From Gottfriedia acidiceleris (GTDB taxonomy: Bacteria > Bacillota > Bacilli > Bacillales > Bacillaceae_G): a stretch of 64,000 bases of DNA. The notes beneath the pieces were generated by a model. It saw only the letters and a list, made by a program, of their open reading frames with translations, was not told where the DNA came from and did no database searches. Positions within the stretch are counted from its first letter, which is position 1, and each line of letters opens with the position of its first letter. Location of the stretch: contig NZ_SCFN01000004.1 of NCBI RefSeq assembly GCF_004138285.1, forward strand, positions 186,001 to 250,000, given 5' to 3'. Positions 57,101 through 64,000 of the stretch are shown here, piece by piece. A program made the position numbers and the translations under genes.

Positions 57101-59681
57101 ACGTACCGTCTAATGCGTTTGCTGGTACGGTAATTGTCGCTTTCGCTTTCACTGAGCTTTTTCCGTCCACACTGACAGACGTTACAGTTGATTCGCCGGT
57201 CGAAAAGTCGATTTTGACATCATTTCCGGTACCTTGTCCAACTGGATTTGAACCCGCAAATTTTGTTGTGACGAACGTTGAACTTAGTTTGAATGTTTTA
57301 CTTGTCGAACCTTGGTTTGTAATCGCGAAGTCTTTTGATTTAACAACATCATCCGAACCGGGTTTCGCCCCTTCTCCGCGTCCATTGAATCCAAACGAGA
57401 AGCTACCTGTCGTGTTATCGATTGGTGTATACTGATCTTGCCCATCGATCGTTGTAATGGTTGTCGCTTTGTCTAATACTTGGATTTTGATGTCTGAATG
57501 AACTGCTCGGACTGGATCGACACGTCCTGCACCAATTTGGTACACACTGTATGTTTTTGAATCCGTATTCACATCTTTTGCTGTATTCATTAATGCCGTT
57601 TTGACATCAGCTGGTGTGTAATCAGGATGTGCAGCTAGCACAAGTGCTGCAATCCCTGCTACGTGAGGTGCAGCCATTGATGTACCTGACATGGATTGAT
57701 AAGCATACTTATAATCTTTCGTAGGATTTGGTTCCCACACATCGTATGGTTGCGTTGAGAAAATATCAACACCTGGTGCGATGACGTCTGGTTTGATACT
57801 CCAATCTTTTACTGGTCCTGTTGAACTGAACGACGCCAATTGATCAGCCGGTTTGTTGAGTGGCGCATCAAGCGTCATTGGGAACGTAATCTTTGCGTTT
57901 TGAGGATCAGCTTTGATTGCGTTCACAAGTGCTTCACCTTGTGCTTGTGTAATCGAAACTGAATACACATTAGCAGCGCTAATCCCTAAAAAGTTTGGAT
58001 TGTACCCTTGGGTTTCTTCATCCGCTTGGTTATCCCAAATGATCATCCCTTTTGCCCCAGATGCTTTTGCATTGGCCATTTTTGTATTTAACGTATCGGT
58101 TCCGCGTTTCACAAGGGCGATTTTTCCGCTCATGTCTCTTCCTTCGTAATCACTTTGACTTCCTCGTCCAACATCGACGATTGGAATTGACAATCCTTTG
58201 AACGCATCATCAGCGTCTGCAAAATGTTTCCCGAATAAACGCGCTTGAATAGGTGTGTTACCGAATTTTAGGGTTTGCACTGGAATTTGTTCTGGAACGG
58301 TACTCGCACCCACCGTAATGGCAAGTGGTGAACTTCCTGGTGAACCAAGTGTCGCGACGCCTGGTCCTGCATTTCCTGCAGAAACGGAACAAACAACACC
58401 TTGTAAGGTTGCGTTATTGATCGCGATACTCGTTGGATAAAATGGGTCATTCGTGATCGCACCGAGTGATAGATTCACCACGTCCATTTTATCTTTTACG
58501 GCTTGTTCAACTCCACTTAGTACAGAGTAAGTATTACCATGCCCACCCGGACCAAGTACACGGTATCCGTGAAGTTCAACATCTGGTGCAACACCATCCG
58601 CTGAATAAATGGCATTATTTTCTGTCGTACTTGCCGCAATCGTACCGGATACGTGTGTACCGTGTTCCGTAATGTAATCTTTATAATTATCAGATACGCT
58701 TCCAGGTGCATCATCTCTTGCTTTTTCCCAATCTGGATAGACCGTTTCCATCGGGTCATGATCATCTATTTGGATCTCGTTTCCATCTGCATCGATTTTC
58801 GAGTTAATAAAATCGTGCCCTTCATATAAATGACCGTCCGCATCGTGTGTTACTTTATATAAATCAGGATGGTTGTAATCAATCCCTGTATCTAGTACCC
58901 CAACTTTCACTCGTTGACCCTGTCTTGGACCTGACACGAATTTCCCTGTAATACCTTCTGCGTGTAGTTTATCGACTCCCATTAATGAAAGCCCTGCAGT
59001 TGGTTTTCCAGTCGAAGCAGTTTCAGTTGTTGCCTGTGTTTCGCCAGATGAAGGCGTTCCTTCTTCTACATTGTATTGAACCACTGACCATACAGAAGCT
59101 ACATCCGCTTGGCTAGCAATTGTTTCAACCATACTCGGTGGAACCGATAATGCAACCCCGTTGAATGAATCCGTGTATTCTCTTGTGATGTGGATAGCTG
59201 CCGAAACGTCTTTTCCACCGGTGATTTGTTTACCCGGTTGTGTTGTAACAAACGCTTTAAATTTCGCATGTGCATCCGCAACTTTTTGTTTTGCTTCTGT
59301 GTAATCAGCAGCAAATGTTTGCGCACTTGCGCTTCCTTTTTGAAGTGATTGCTTTATGATTTGGATCTTTGCTGGATCCACTTTAAATTGAACGATGACG
59401 TCAATATTTTTTCCGCTTTTTAAATCTTTCTGATCGACGTGGATTTTTTGTGTGTTATCCGCACCGGTCAGCTTATTAATGCTCGCTTTTTGTTCTGGCG
59501 TTAATCCAGCCAAAATGCGGTTCACTTCATCTGCTGTAAATTTCCCATCAGATGGATTTTTTTGATCAACATTCGACTCTGCGTGTGCATGAATGGCACT
59601 TTGTGGTAAGACCATATTTAGCAACATCGCACTACTTAACGCAACAGCCGATATTGTTCGTTTATTTTGTCTCTTTTTCAT
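51147..59681 (-). CDS. Giant secreted subtilase with DUF1533, dockerin-like, InlB-type and Fn3 domains
   Basis: A 2844-residue pre-protein. Order: Sec signal (1-34, cleavage after AHA); inhibitor-I9-like propeptide (about 90-205); S8 catalytic domain with triad D264 (VLDTGID), H340 (EHGTHVSGT) and S668 (GTSMAAPHVAG), interrupted by a PA domain (about 497-555); Fn3-like post-catalytic region (about 745-900); dockerin-like DVNGDNVIDMKD at 1441; four DUF1533/Shr-HID-type repeats marked by W1607, W1728, W2186 and W2345; seven Listeria-Bacteroides (InlB B) repeats with a GWY motif (one degenerate), four of them tandem at the end; Fn3 at 2756-2844. No LPXTG or SLH. ATG follows GGGGGGAG. Visibly richer in G+C than its neighbours, suggesting acquisition. 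A hemoglobin-related role is inferred only from the DUF1533 repeats. Confidence 0.9.
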   Translation of the reverse strand: MKKRQNKRTISAVALSSAMLLNMVLPQSAIHAHAESNVDQKNPSDGKFTADEVNRILAGLTPEQKASINKLTGADNTQKIHVDQKDLKSGKNIDVIVQFKVDPAKIQIIKQSLQKGSASAQTFAADYTEAKQKVADAHAKFKAFVTTQPGKQITGGKDVSAAIHITREYTDSFNGVALSVPPSMVETIASQADVASVWSVVQYNVEEGTPSSGETQATTETASTGKPTAGLSLMGVDKLHAEGITGKFVSGPRQGQRVKVGVLDTGIDYNHPDLYKVTHDADGHLYEGHDFINSKIDADGNEIQIDDHDPMETVYPDWEKARDDAPGSVSDNYKDYITEHGTHVSGTIAASTTENNAIYSADGVAPDVELHGYRVLGPGGHGNTYSVLSGVEQAVKDKMDVVNLSLGAITNDPFYPTSIAINNATLQGVVCSVSAGNAGPGVATLGSPGSSPLAITVGASTVPEQIPVQTLKFGNTPIQARLFGKHFADADDAFKGLSIPIVDVGRGSQSDYEGRDMSGKIALVKRGTDTLNTKMANAKASGAKGMIIWDNQADEETQGYNPNFLGISAANVYSVSITQAQGEALVNAIKADPQNAKITFPMTLDAPLNKPADQLASFSSTGPVKDWSIKPDVIAPGVDIFSTQPYDVWEPNPTKDYKYAYQSMSGTSMAAPHVAGIAALVLAAHPDYTPADVKTALMNTAKDVNTDSKTYSVYQIGAGRVDPVRAVHSDIKIQVLDKATTITTIDGQDQYTPIDNTTGSFSFGFNGRGEGAKPGSDDVVKSKDFAITNQGSTSKTFKLSSTFVTTKFAGSNPVGQGTGNDVKIDFSTGESTVTSVSVDGKSSVKAKATITVPANALDGTYEGYVNVVNANDANESYRMPFTITIAEKGIDFNVDIKAMTLTERYTGNYNPNIGAPGSGYKFSVNSAMDSVYVLLKDKDGNYIGVVQNATNISGAGPGVVYGPIPMLSGGLYLPFTKPYDGSLDQSGIGKPTALKEGAYSVEMIATDKDGKKFTKEDTLYVDYQAPTLTMDSDSQPGIYEIDPTGYNPGQEVKKFYGTVYDSNIDVMKNNGETTLKDIDTKQPAPVNQGQNTVYGYQDGPFVTQTFRTDGDGRFSFGLEPDDIKASGMKFVIYPQDFAGAGDWYTGKKKYYVIKKGSPYVTVTTSGGVDPALESKGNVVVEPKKPFNMSLATKNGIGMTGGTFTINARNTLEYSNIKLSDEYSNYLRSKGVTPTLTVGQPYLDQKTGRNSIDVTISGISEAGALTQDMKILEADLTYKDDEAYVGPIDEDFNVEHSSLTLAGKDTVIPAFLTNMPLLKQPNSQVTGGLFAESFRANSLSGSFANISKDSGAIVTAKDADGNTYVTDNTSNANTVEYQGQTVGAYSISMKVSDKPYAIETYMPGHFKGYQTTPVIGYNKFGYQSGTYFNFANMNTPLLLGGDVNGDNVIDMKDLIAEITAYYNYNNLISASNPVKATTASKTAYLNDNRSADIYWIKPGNLGAGLDYNDFYFIFKNFGKQNQSAIDAGKTVPVAQLNVTDDTTISTPYGGSITLAKNDGLKEVMTKLNFAGPAQKTSVTQLPTLQDLKNGSTVSLIPTSNVMLDDVVWRNAITKVELGLGGNYTDVTNAVVPNTNDPAVSMTTGYAKFDPQLGNIYVPAKLTLHGSLFNTTGTYTVRITATGYQLVTQSFTIASVPIPTPTISMVTDPAKAHIGNDITFNYTFADDANWRNGINKIVVKTRGYATGIDITNLKDGNGNLYYDISQPGKITFKADLFKTNATLDPNATTSYNAAIDPGGTNYLPQQYKFEINSTGVDGTIYPLVTIGGDSTYSAMQAIGYGITFDSKGGSAVNPIAFGFKPSFSRYGSPLTSSSPTISNSAQPNASNPLSVKPGYNFVGWYLVDPITNEMTNVLWDVINKNYTSDIKVAAKWQVNYTQNNSPVDVSKPDGDKLAGNILGEGPVTIKLPDYTTNTPWLKTKSDIAKIDATYKKMKADGTFETTDSTVTLDRSTYNLVDNHDGSGSLTFTTATEAYATAHPTEKFAFSQAPSSTGYQLTLTSNAGDTLTIPNVKLGYRRHIDLNGGTLITPNDTFFIDKLVNGRVFGIDMLTAAKKVTNGTLSMMPTLYYDAAGTSGQDVPISTATGKVLKTNETYYIAWMKAPPQVTKDVVGNVVGSDITLAFTDDGTWRNNIKTVSIGSKTLNVGTDYKLAYDPVTHKGSITLDKSLFTAGQKINVNIASEGYLDAQVTDQIIGYTVTFETNGGDAIDSQIADSRVTKPTDPTKVGYKFIGWYSDEALTTPFDFTSVVTKPMKLYAKYALATSIVTADTTDNALGNEITLEFSDKDWANAITNIKVAGSGIDATKYKIDAAHGTLTIDQSVFKKIGEFAINISANEYADVTVTQKIVNGNIIHYVLKGEKAPFEVKDQIVVRRITEPTVHGYDLKWFADEDCTIPWDFTNSIYSAKTIYGTWKPAKYTVIYNTQDAGLVVSVKAEYNTLLDETKPTRTGYTFLGWYKDAEGKTPWDFATDKVTDNMILYAKWDINSYTVHFNSNDGSQVADKTATYNSEITAPTTNRTGYTLVGWYKDAEGKVAWNFAADKVTSNTTLYAKWKINSYKVNYVSNGGSTVPAQTADYNSVVNLPKPARTGYAFAGWYKDATLKTPVGNSLKLTGNITLYAKWNINTYTVKFNSNGGSSVTSKTVNYNSTISQPASPTRKGFVFLGWYKDAAGKVAWNFTKDRVTANTTIYAKWVAIPAKPSNFKATKSGKSSAKLTWSSVSGAAGYEIVKSTSKTGSYSHLSDVKTTSYTNNGLSKGKTYYYKVRSFKIVGSKKIYSDWTSVMSIKL
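51430..52056 (-). repeat. Tandem InlB-type repeats at the 3' end of the protease gene
   Basis: Four adjacent ~210-base units (about 52263 down to 51430), each encoding a ~70-residue repeat ending in LYAKW/IYAKW and containing GYxFxGWYKDA. Nearby units share long stretches of DNA, so the region is a likely site of copy-number change. Confidence 0.75.
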
Positions 59682-60151
59682 GCTACTCCCCCCATTTTAG
59701 TCGTCTCTGATTAAATTAAAGAGATCAACGAAAAATTAAATCAGTATTTCAAATACTAATCTACAATTCAATAATACTTCACTAAAAGTGACTGAGTATT
59801 GGGGAATTTGCAACATTGTGTCGGAGTTTGACGAAGAGAACTTAATGGTTTTGATGCAAAATAAAGACTTTTCACTCATTTTCCTGCCATAAAAATGCCG
59901 TTTTTTAATTATTTTAAGTTCTATTTACCTTAACCTTCAGTTATACAGAGGTTTCTTTAAATGAAGACTAAACTTATTAAAATTGGGGAATTTTATCAAA
60001 ATTTTTAAAAATTTCACACGCTTTTTTAAAAATTCCAAATATTTCTTTTAAGCATTCTTTGCCATTATTTGTTTCTATGTATTTATGAAAGGAAAATTCC
60101 GATAATTAAACAATCTTTTTTTAGTAAAATTATAAAATAAACATCATAGCA

Positions 60152-60332
60152 TTAAGCTATGTCAACAGTATTAAAAAACCTTCCCTGTTGACGATCTTCT
60201 TTCAGAATTTCAACTACTTCTCTAAATCTATCAATGGACTATCTCATTTCCCCTTAGAAACCTAAGGCAATCATTTAAGTCTGAATCATCTGACAAATCG
60301 ATAATCCAATGGTATAAACGATTCCATCTTAA
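60152..60332 (-). pseudogene. Frameshifted 3' remnant of an unknown gene
   Basis: One frame reads RWNRLYHWIIDLSDDSDLND then CLRFLRGNEIVH; a shifted frame continues SIDRFREVVEILKEDRQQGR and FFNTVDIA to a stop at 60152-60154. The clean amphipathic composition across one frameshift indicates a former coding sequence. Family not recognised; no start or ribosome site. Confidence 0.5.
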
Positions 60333-60334
60333 AC

Positions 60335-60375
60335 AAAAAAAACACCGCAAAGGATATTCTTTGAGGTGTTTTTTT
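60335..60375 (-). terminator. Terminator associated with the remnant genes
   Basis: ACACC-CAAAG/CTTTG-GGTGT stem with A- and T-runs on the two sides, directly after the stop of the remnant at 60384. Confidence 0.8.
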
Positions 60376-60383
60376 GTTTGATT

Positions 60384-60560
60384 TTAACGCACCGCAACCA
60401 TTACTACATCTGATTCTTGAAGCTTTTGTTTATAAGTATTTGATGTTACGATTACTTGAAGTTTCGCCTTTTTATTTGCAGTTTCAGGTTTTTTATTAAC
60501 ACCTTCTACGAGGAGGAGTACAGCTCGCTCATACTTACCAACATAATTGAGAAATTTCTT
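60384..60560 (-). pseudogene. 3' remnant of a second unknown gene
   Basis: Open on the minus strand: FLNYVGKYERAVLLLVEGV, NKKPETANKKAKLQVIVTSN, TYKQKLQESDVVMVAVR, stop at 60384-60386, followed by a terminator. The N-terminal end runs into the nagR terminator, so only a C-terminal piece is left. It resembles the final beta-rich domain of an extracellular protein. Family not recognised. Confidence 0.5.
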
Positions 60561-60573
60561 TTTCCAAAAAATG

Positions 60574-60603
60574 AAAAAGGATGCTTATTAAAGCACCCTT
60601 TTT
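60574..60603 (-). terminator. Terminator of the nag operon
   Basis: AAGG-TGCTT/AAGCA-CCTT stem overlapping the nagR stop codon, followed by TTTTTC on the minus strand. Confidence 0.75.
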
Positions 60604-61339
60604 AACGGTCAATATCAATCGTAAAACGATAGCGATCCGCTCGGTAAATACAACTTACATATTCAAGTGGTATACCTTCATTAATAAACGTTACTTGGTG
60701 TAATTCTAAAGCAGGAGAATCCTCCGCTACCTCAAGAATTAATGAATCTTTTTCTGTCATTAAAGATGCTTTAATCCATTTTGTAGCTTTTTTAATTGAA
60801 TAACCTAATGTAACTTCAAAATATTCATATAAGGAATGATTCAATGCTTTTTCATCAATTCGATTTACTAATTTTTTTGGTAGGTACGTTGTTTCGATTG
60901 CAATGGGATGATCATTTGCTAAACGACATCTTTCAATTTTAAAAATTTCAGATCCACTTTCAATTGATAACACTTCTGCTAAATATTCATCAGCTTCGAT
61001 CGTTGAAAAACCAAGTAGTTTATTAGTAGGGGTCAATCCTATGGATGTAATATCCTCAGAAAAACTCCTTAATGATTTTAATGATTCCTCAACTTCAATT
61101 CCATCTTTTACTGATACAAACGTACCAATTCCACGTTTCCGGCTTATTAATGATTCCTTTACAAGATTGTTTAATGCTTGTCTTATTGTCATCCTGCTTA
61201 CATTTAACATCTCACTCAATGTTTGCTCAGAGGGAATTCGCTCACCAGGTTTCCATTCTCCTGAGTTAATTTTCAGCTTTAAAATCTCTTGTATTTGAAA
61301 ATAAATCGGTAACGGTGAATTTTTATCAAGTTTTAACAT
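60602..61339 (-). CDS. nagR: GntR/HutC-family repressor NagR (YvoA)
   Basis: A 245-residue GntR-family regulator of the HutC/DasR subgroup. Winged helix at 1-70 (IPSEQTLSEMLNVSRMTIRQALNNLV) and a UTRA effector domain at 90-240. B. subtilis NagR (YvoA) represses nag genes and is released by glucosamine-6-phosphate or N-acetylglucosamine-6-phosphate. The ATG overlaps the nagB stop (TAATG). Likely autoregulated through the operator upstream of nagA. Confidence 0.94.
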   Translation of the reverse strand: MLKLDKNSPLPIYFQIQEILKLKINSGEWKPGERIPSEQTLSEMLNVSRMTIRQALNNLVKESLISRKRGIGTFVSVKDGIEVEESLKSLRSFSEDITSIGLTPTNKLLGFSTIEADEYLAEVLSIESGSEIFKIERCRLANDHPIAIETTYLPKKLVNRIDEKALNHSLYEYFEVTLGYSIKKATKWIKASLMTEKDSLILEVAEDSPALELHQVTFINEGIPLEYVSCIYRADRYRFTIDIDR

Positions 61340-62049
61340 TATTTAGTACAAAGTGAGTATGCTTCTTCATCAACAACAATTGTTACGTTATTGTGGTTTT
61401 GAAGTGCTGTAGCAGGACAGTTAATATCTAATTTTCCATTTAACATTTCCTTAACTGCTTCAGCCTTTTTAATGCCTGAAGCTACTAAAATGATTTCTTT
61501 AGCTCTCATAATTGAACCAATCCCCATAGTTACTGCATGTGTAGGGACATCTTCTTCGTTCTCAAAATAAATTTTATTTGCGTTACGTGTTGATTCTGTA
61601 AGCTCTACAATATGAGTCGGTGTATCGAATGGTGTACCAGGTTCATTAAATGCAATATGACCATTCTCACCTATTCCTAAAAGTTGTAAATCTACAGGAT
61701 GCTTTTGTAGTAATTCTTCATAATTTTTACAAGCTTCTTCTAAATTCTTTGTATTTCCGTTTGGTAAATGGTTTTCTTTAAAATTTAAATGGTTAAAAAG
61801 TTGTTCTGACATATAAGTGTGGTAGCTTGTTTGATCATCTTCAGCAAGTCCAACATATTCATCAAGATTTACAGTAATGACGTTTGAAACATCTGGTTTA
61901 TGGATACGGAAAAGTTCATAAATACCTAATGGAGATCCACCTGTAGCCAATCCTAATGTGAATTCCGCTTTCCCTTCAAAAGCTTTTACCATTTTTTCAT
62001 ATGCTACTTTTGAAATTTCTTCTGCATTTTTTACTACGATTACGTTCAT
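61339..62049 (-). CDS. nagB: Glucosamine-6-phosphate deaminase
   Basis: A 236-residue isomerase/deaminase converting glucosamine-6-phosphate to fructose-6-phosphate and ammonia. Motifs: [14 protein letters not shown] (phosphate loop), VNLDEYVGL (catalytic Asp) and [16 protein letters not shown] (His). Lacks the C-terminal allosteric extension of the E. coli enzyme, as usual in Bacillus. Overlaps nagA by four bases (ATGA). Confidence 0.96.
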   Translation of the reverse strand: MNVIVVKNAEEISKVAYEKMVKAFEGKAEFTLGLATGGSPLGIYELFRIHKPDVSNVITVNLDEYVGLAEDDQTSYHTYMSEQLFNHLNFKENHLPNGNTKNLEEACKNYEELLQKHPVDLQLLGIGENGHIAFNEPGTPFDTPTHIVELTESTRNANKIYFENEEDVPTHAVTMGIGSIMRAKEIILVASGIKKAEAVKEMLNGKLDINCPATALQNHNNVTIVVDEEAYSLCTK

Positions 62050-63182
62050 AAAGTCACCTCATTCATATTTTTACCTTGTCTAGTTGTATCAATAACGAAG
62101 AAATCAGGTGTCATTTGCACAAAATCAGCATCTTTACCTGGTTCTAATGCGCCCTTATGTTTAAGACCAAATTCTTCAGCTTGGTTTATTGATGTCATTT
62201 GTACTGCTTCTTCAGGACTACAGCCAGTAAATGCCATAATGTTTCTGAATGCATCATCCATTTTTAAAATACTACCCGCAAGCGTTCCGTCTTCTAATCT
62301 TGCACTTTTATCCTTTACAAATACAGGTTGGCCACCTAATTCATACTTGCCGTCCTCTAACCCTTTTGCTCTCATCGCATCAGTAATTACGCTTATTTTT
62401 TTAGCACCTTTTAGGCGATAAGCAAGTTTTACCATATCAGGATGAATATGAATTCCATCGGGTATCATTTCTACCATTACTCGGTCATCAAGTAATACAT
62501 GTCCAACTGTACCTGCTTCACGATGATGCATAGGTCTCATTTGGTTGTACAAATGTGTAGCGTGGAAAATATTTCTACCTTCAAAATCTGAACTGATCGC
62601 ATCAGAGTGACCTACAGTACCGACTACATTAGTCCGCTCTAGCTCTTTTTCTAACTCTATAGCACCTTCAACCTCTGGCGCATAAGTAACTAATTTAATT
62701 AATCCACCAGAAGCTTCTTGCCATTCTTTAAATAGTTCAACGTCAGGGTTAATAATGTATACTAATGGTTGTGCTCCAGCTTTATTTTTATTTACAAACG
62801 GTCCTTCTAAATGAATATATTCAAAATGTGCACCAAGTTTTTTAGCCTCGTTTAAAGATTTTAAAGCATTTTTAATATTTTCTTTAGATTGTGTCATTGT
62901 AGTTGGGAAGAAGGTTGTTACCCCTTCCTTCATCATTTCTTTACTCATAGTTACCATTGAATTTGGATCAGCATCCATTGCATCGACATCATATGCTCCG
63001 TGTATATGGATATCAATCATTCCAGGAATAATAACTGTTCCTTTTCCATCAATTACTTCTTCTCCTTCATTTTCGTAATCATTCATTTGACCAACAGAAG
63101 AAATTTTTTCATCGTATCGAATATAACCATTTTCAATTACTTCTGTACCTGTGTAAATTTTTACATTAATAATTGATTTCAT
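62046..63182 (-). CDS. nagA: N-acetylglucosamine-6-phosphate deacetylase
   Basis: A 378-residue amidohydrolase that removes the acetyl group from GlcNAc-6-phosphate. Metal-site motifs: [10 protein letters not shown], the HLEGPFVNK Glu, [16 protein letters not shown] and the catalytic Asp in VITDAMRA. First gene of nagA-nagB-nagR, with AGGAGAG before the ATG. Feeds NagB and so glycolysis. Confidence 0.96.
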   Translation of the reverse strand: MKSIINVKIYTGTEVIENGYIRYDEKISSVGQMNDYENEGEEVIDGKGTVIIPGMIDIHIHGAYDVDAMDADPNSMVTMSKEMMKEGVTTFFPTTMTQSKENIKNALKSLNEAKKLGAHFEYIHLEGPFVNKNKAGAQPLVYIINPDVELFKEWQEASGGLIKLVTYAPEVEGAIELEKELERTNVVGTVGHSDAISSDFEGRNIFHATHLYNQMRPMHHREAGTVGHVLLDDRVMVEMIPDGIHIHPDMVKLAYRLKGAKKISVITDAMRAKGLEDGKYELGGQPVFVKDKSARLEDGTLAGSILKMDDAFRNIMAFTGCSPEEAVQMTSINQAEEFGLKHKGALEPGKDADFVQMTPDFFVIDTTRQGKNMNEVTL

Positions 63183-63299
63183 TTACTCTCCTCTTTCCTT
63201 TGCTTAAGAAGTCTTCGCCAATACCCCAATATAGAAAGTAGTGTTTACTTAATCATCATTCACATTCATTTATATAAGTGCCTTGATTTCTTCATAACT

Positions 63300-63328
63300 A
63301 TTTTATGATATATACTCCTAGTTGTCTA
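63300..63328 (-). promoter_or_regulatory. Candidate nagA promoter
   Basis: Leftward TAGACA (63328-63323), 17-base spacer, TAAAAT (63305-63300). The -35 lies within the NagR box. Confidence 0.5.
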
Positions 63329-63335
63329 TACTACT
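63320..63335. promoter_or_regulatory. NagR (dre-type) operator upstream of nagA
   Basis: AGTTGTCTATACTACT matches 13 of 16 positions of the palindromic dre consensus AGTGGTCTAGACCACT recalled for NagR/DasR, and overlaps the -35 of the predicted nag promoter, as expected for repression. Confidence 0.6.
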
Positions 63336-63403
63336 AAATAACAATTAACAAAAACGTCACAAATAATGTCGAATTTGCAGATTCTTTAAATCTCCTTACC
63401 ACT

Positions 63404-63454
63404 AAAAAAGTAGAAGTATTGGTTCTTGTCCTTCATGGATCAACCAATACTTCT
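63404..63454 (-). terminator. Terminator of the ComEC-like gene
   Basis: AGAAGTATTGGTT/AACCAATACTTCT stem; the right arm includes the last codons of the gene. Confidence 0.8.
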
Positions 63455-64000
63455 TCTTTTTCGATATATAATTTATGACCATTTGTTGATAATTCGATAT
63501 CTCCAAATTGGTCCGTTGTATATTGCTTAATTCCGAGGTGATTTAACCGCTTCATTACTGACCGATGTGGATGACCAAATAAGTTAAATTTATCATATGA
63601 AAGGATTGCGACTGTAGGATTTACAGCAAATAAAAACGCTTCTGAAGTTGATGTTGATGATCCATGATGCGGAATTTTTAGTACTTGTGCATTGATATTC
63701 TCATTTTTAATTAATCTTTGTTCGGCTTTTCTTTCAATATCTCCAGTTAATAAAATTGAAATGTCATCATATTTTACCTTCAATACAATTGAACTATTAT
63801 TATTCGTATACGATTTTTTCCCGCTATTTAAAACCGTGATATCTACATTAGGGTCAAGCATTATTTTTTCATTTAACTTTGCAATACTAATAGGAATATT
63901 CTTCTGATACGCTTCTTTCTTATATAAGTAATAAGAATGTGAATTATATTTTTTTCCACTATCCAGGATTTTTGTTATCTTAACACTATTCATTACTTTT
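63433..64000 (-). CDS. ComEC/Rec2-like metallo-beta-lactamase domain protein, C-terminal part (cut by the window edge)
   Basis: At least 186 residues of the C-terminal half of a ComEC-type MBL-fold hydrolase: SSIVLKVKYDDISILLTGDI, then VLKIPHHGSSTS and NPTVAILSYD, the usual final metal-site motifs. The first HxHxDH motif is missing and the frame is open to position 64000, so the gene starts beyond the window. A stand-alone secreted or membrane MBL hydrolase is as likely as full ComEC, because a ComEC membrane part cannot be seen. Confidence 0.75.
   Translation of the reverse strand, partial: KVMNSVKITKILDSGKKYNSHSYYLYKKEAYQKNIPISIAKLNEKIMLDPNVDITVLNSGKKSYTNNNSSIVLKVKYDDISILLTGDIERKAEQRLIKNENINAQVLKIPHHGSSTSTSEAFLFAVNPTVAILSYDKFNLFGHPHRSVMKRLNHLGIKQYTTDQFGDIELSTNGHKLYIEKEEVLVDP

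Larger units (their letters stand above)
59682..60601. other. 920-base region with two decayed gene remnants
   Basis: No intact gene. 59682-60150 is an A/T-rich upstream region of the protease without a reading frame. It is followed by two minus-strand coding remnants (60152-60332 and 60384-60560) and two terminators, one of them the nagR terminator at the right end. Confidence 0.65.

Noticed and set aside
52567-58672. Many plus-strand frames opposite the protease gene
   Set aside because: Antisense shadows created by the regular codon pattern of a long real gene; no ribosome sites or family features.

Overview
The window is chromosomal DNA from a low-G+C Gram-positive, spore-forming bacterium of the Bacillaceae. 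The evidence is strong AGGAGG-type ribosome binding sites with many TTG/GTG starts, sporulation-type genes (YjcZ family, abbA, tgl) and gene order that follows the Bacillus subtilis yla/ykt/pdh/ykr/yku/ykw blocks. Base composition is strongly A+T rich, except for one giant gene that is visibly richer in G+C. No rRNA, tRNA, CRISPR array, intact insertion sequence or prophage was seen.

Layout. 1-4.4 kb: ylaI, an unnamed gene, ylaH, typA, ylaF and the inositol-phosphatase-like yktC. 4.5-9.6 kb: ykzI, yktB, yktA, the arginine decarboxylase speA, the spore transglutaminase tgl, and the dual-function regulatory RNA SR1 with its 40-residue peptide SR1P under CcpN-type operators. 9.7-17 kb: small conserved genes, then the pyruvate dehydrogenase operon pdhABCD with the lipoprotein gene ykyA upstream. 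17-22 kb: a YjcZ-type peptide, def, ykrA, an EamA transporter, and rpoY-rnjA. 22-36 kb: an orphan CydB-like gene, ykuV, ykuU, dapL, dapH, ccpC, ykuL, abbA, ykuK, ykuJ, a glutaredoxin, a methyltransferase, the EAL protein ykuI, fadH, ykuE, a Pro/Gly/Tyr-rich protein and ykyB. 36-44 kb: a holin-like protein, a MerR-HTH/coiled-coil protein (DUF3967-like), a membrane histidine kinase, corA, patA, an RDD protein, ykwC, a nitroreductase and an ArsR regulator. 44-50 kb: the glucose PTS (ptsI, ptsH, ptsG) with its antiterminator glcT and a leader RAT/terminator switch. 51-59.7 kb: one 2844-residue secreted subtilase. 60-60.6 kb: two decayed gene remnants. 60.6-63.2 kb: the nagA-nagB-nagR operon. The right edge cuts a ComEC-like metallo-beta-lactamase gene.

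How the parts work together. Much of the window is central carbon flow and its control: glucose uptake and phosphorylation (ptsGHI/glcT), entry into acetyl-CoA (pdh), amino-sugar catabolism (nag), and regulators that sense glycolytic state (CcpN operators at SR1, CcpC, a perfect cre match at ptsG). Three enzymes of the acetylated diaminopimelate pathway (dapH, dapL, patA) lie within 17 kb. Sporulation and transition-state functions recur (abbA, the kinase beside patA, tgl, YjcZ).

The least ordinary items are the giant protease, which carries four hemoglobin-interaction-type (DUF1533) repeats, a dockerin-like motif and tandem InlB-type repeats; the gene remnants beside it; a repeated CTGTACTA motif upstream of pdhA; duplicated hairpins flanking an insert between dapH and dapL; and several unexplained structured intergenic stretches.
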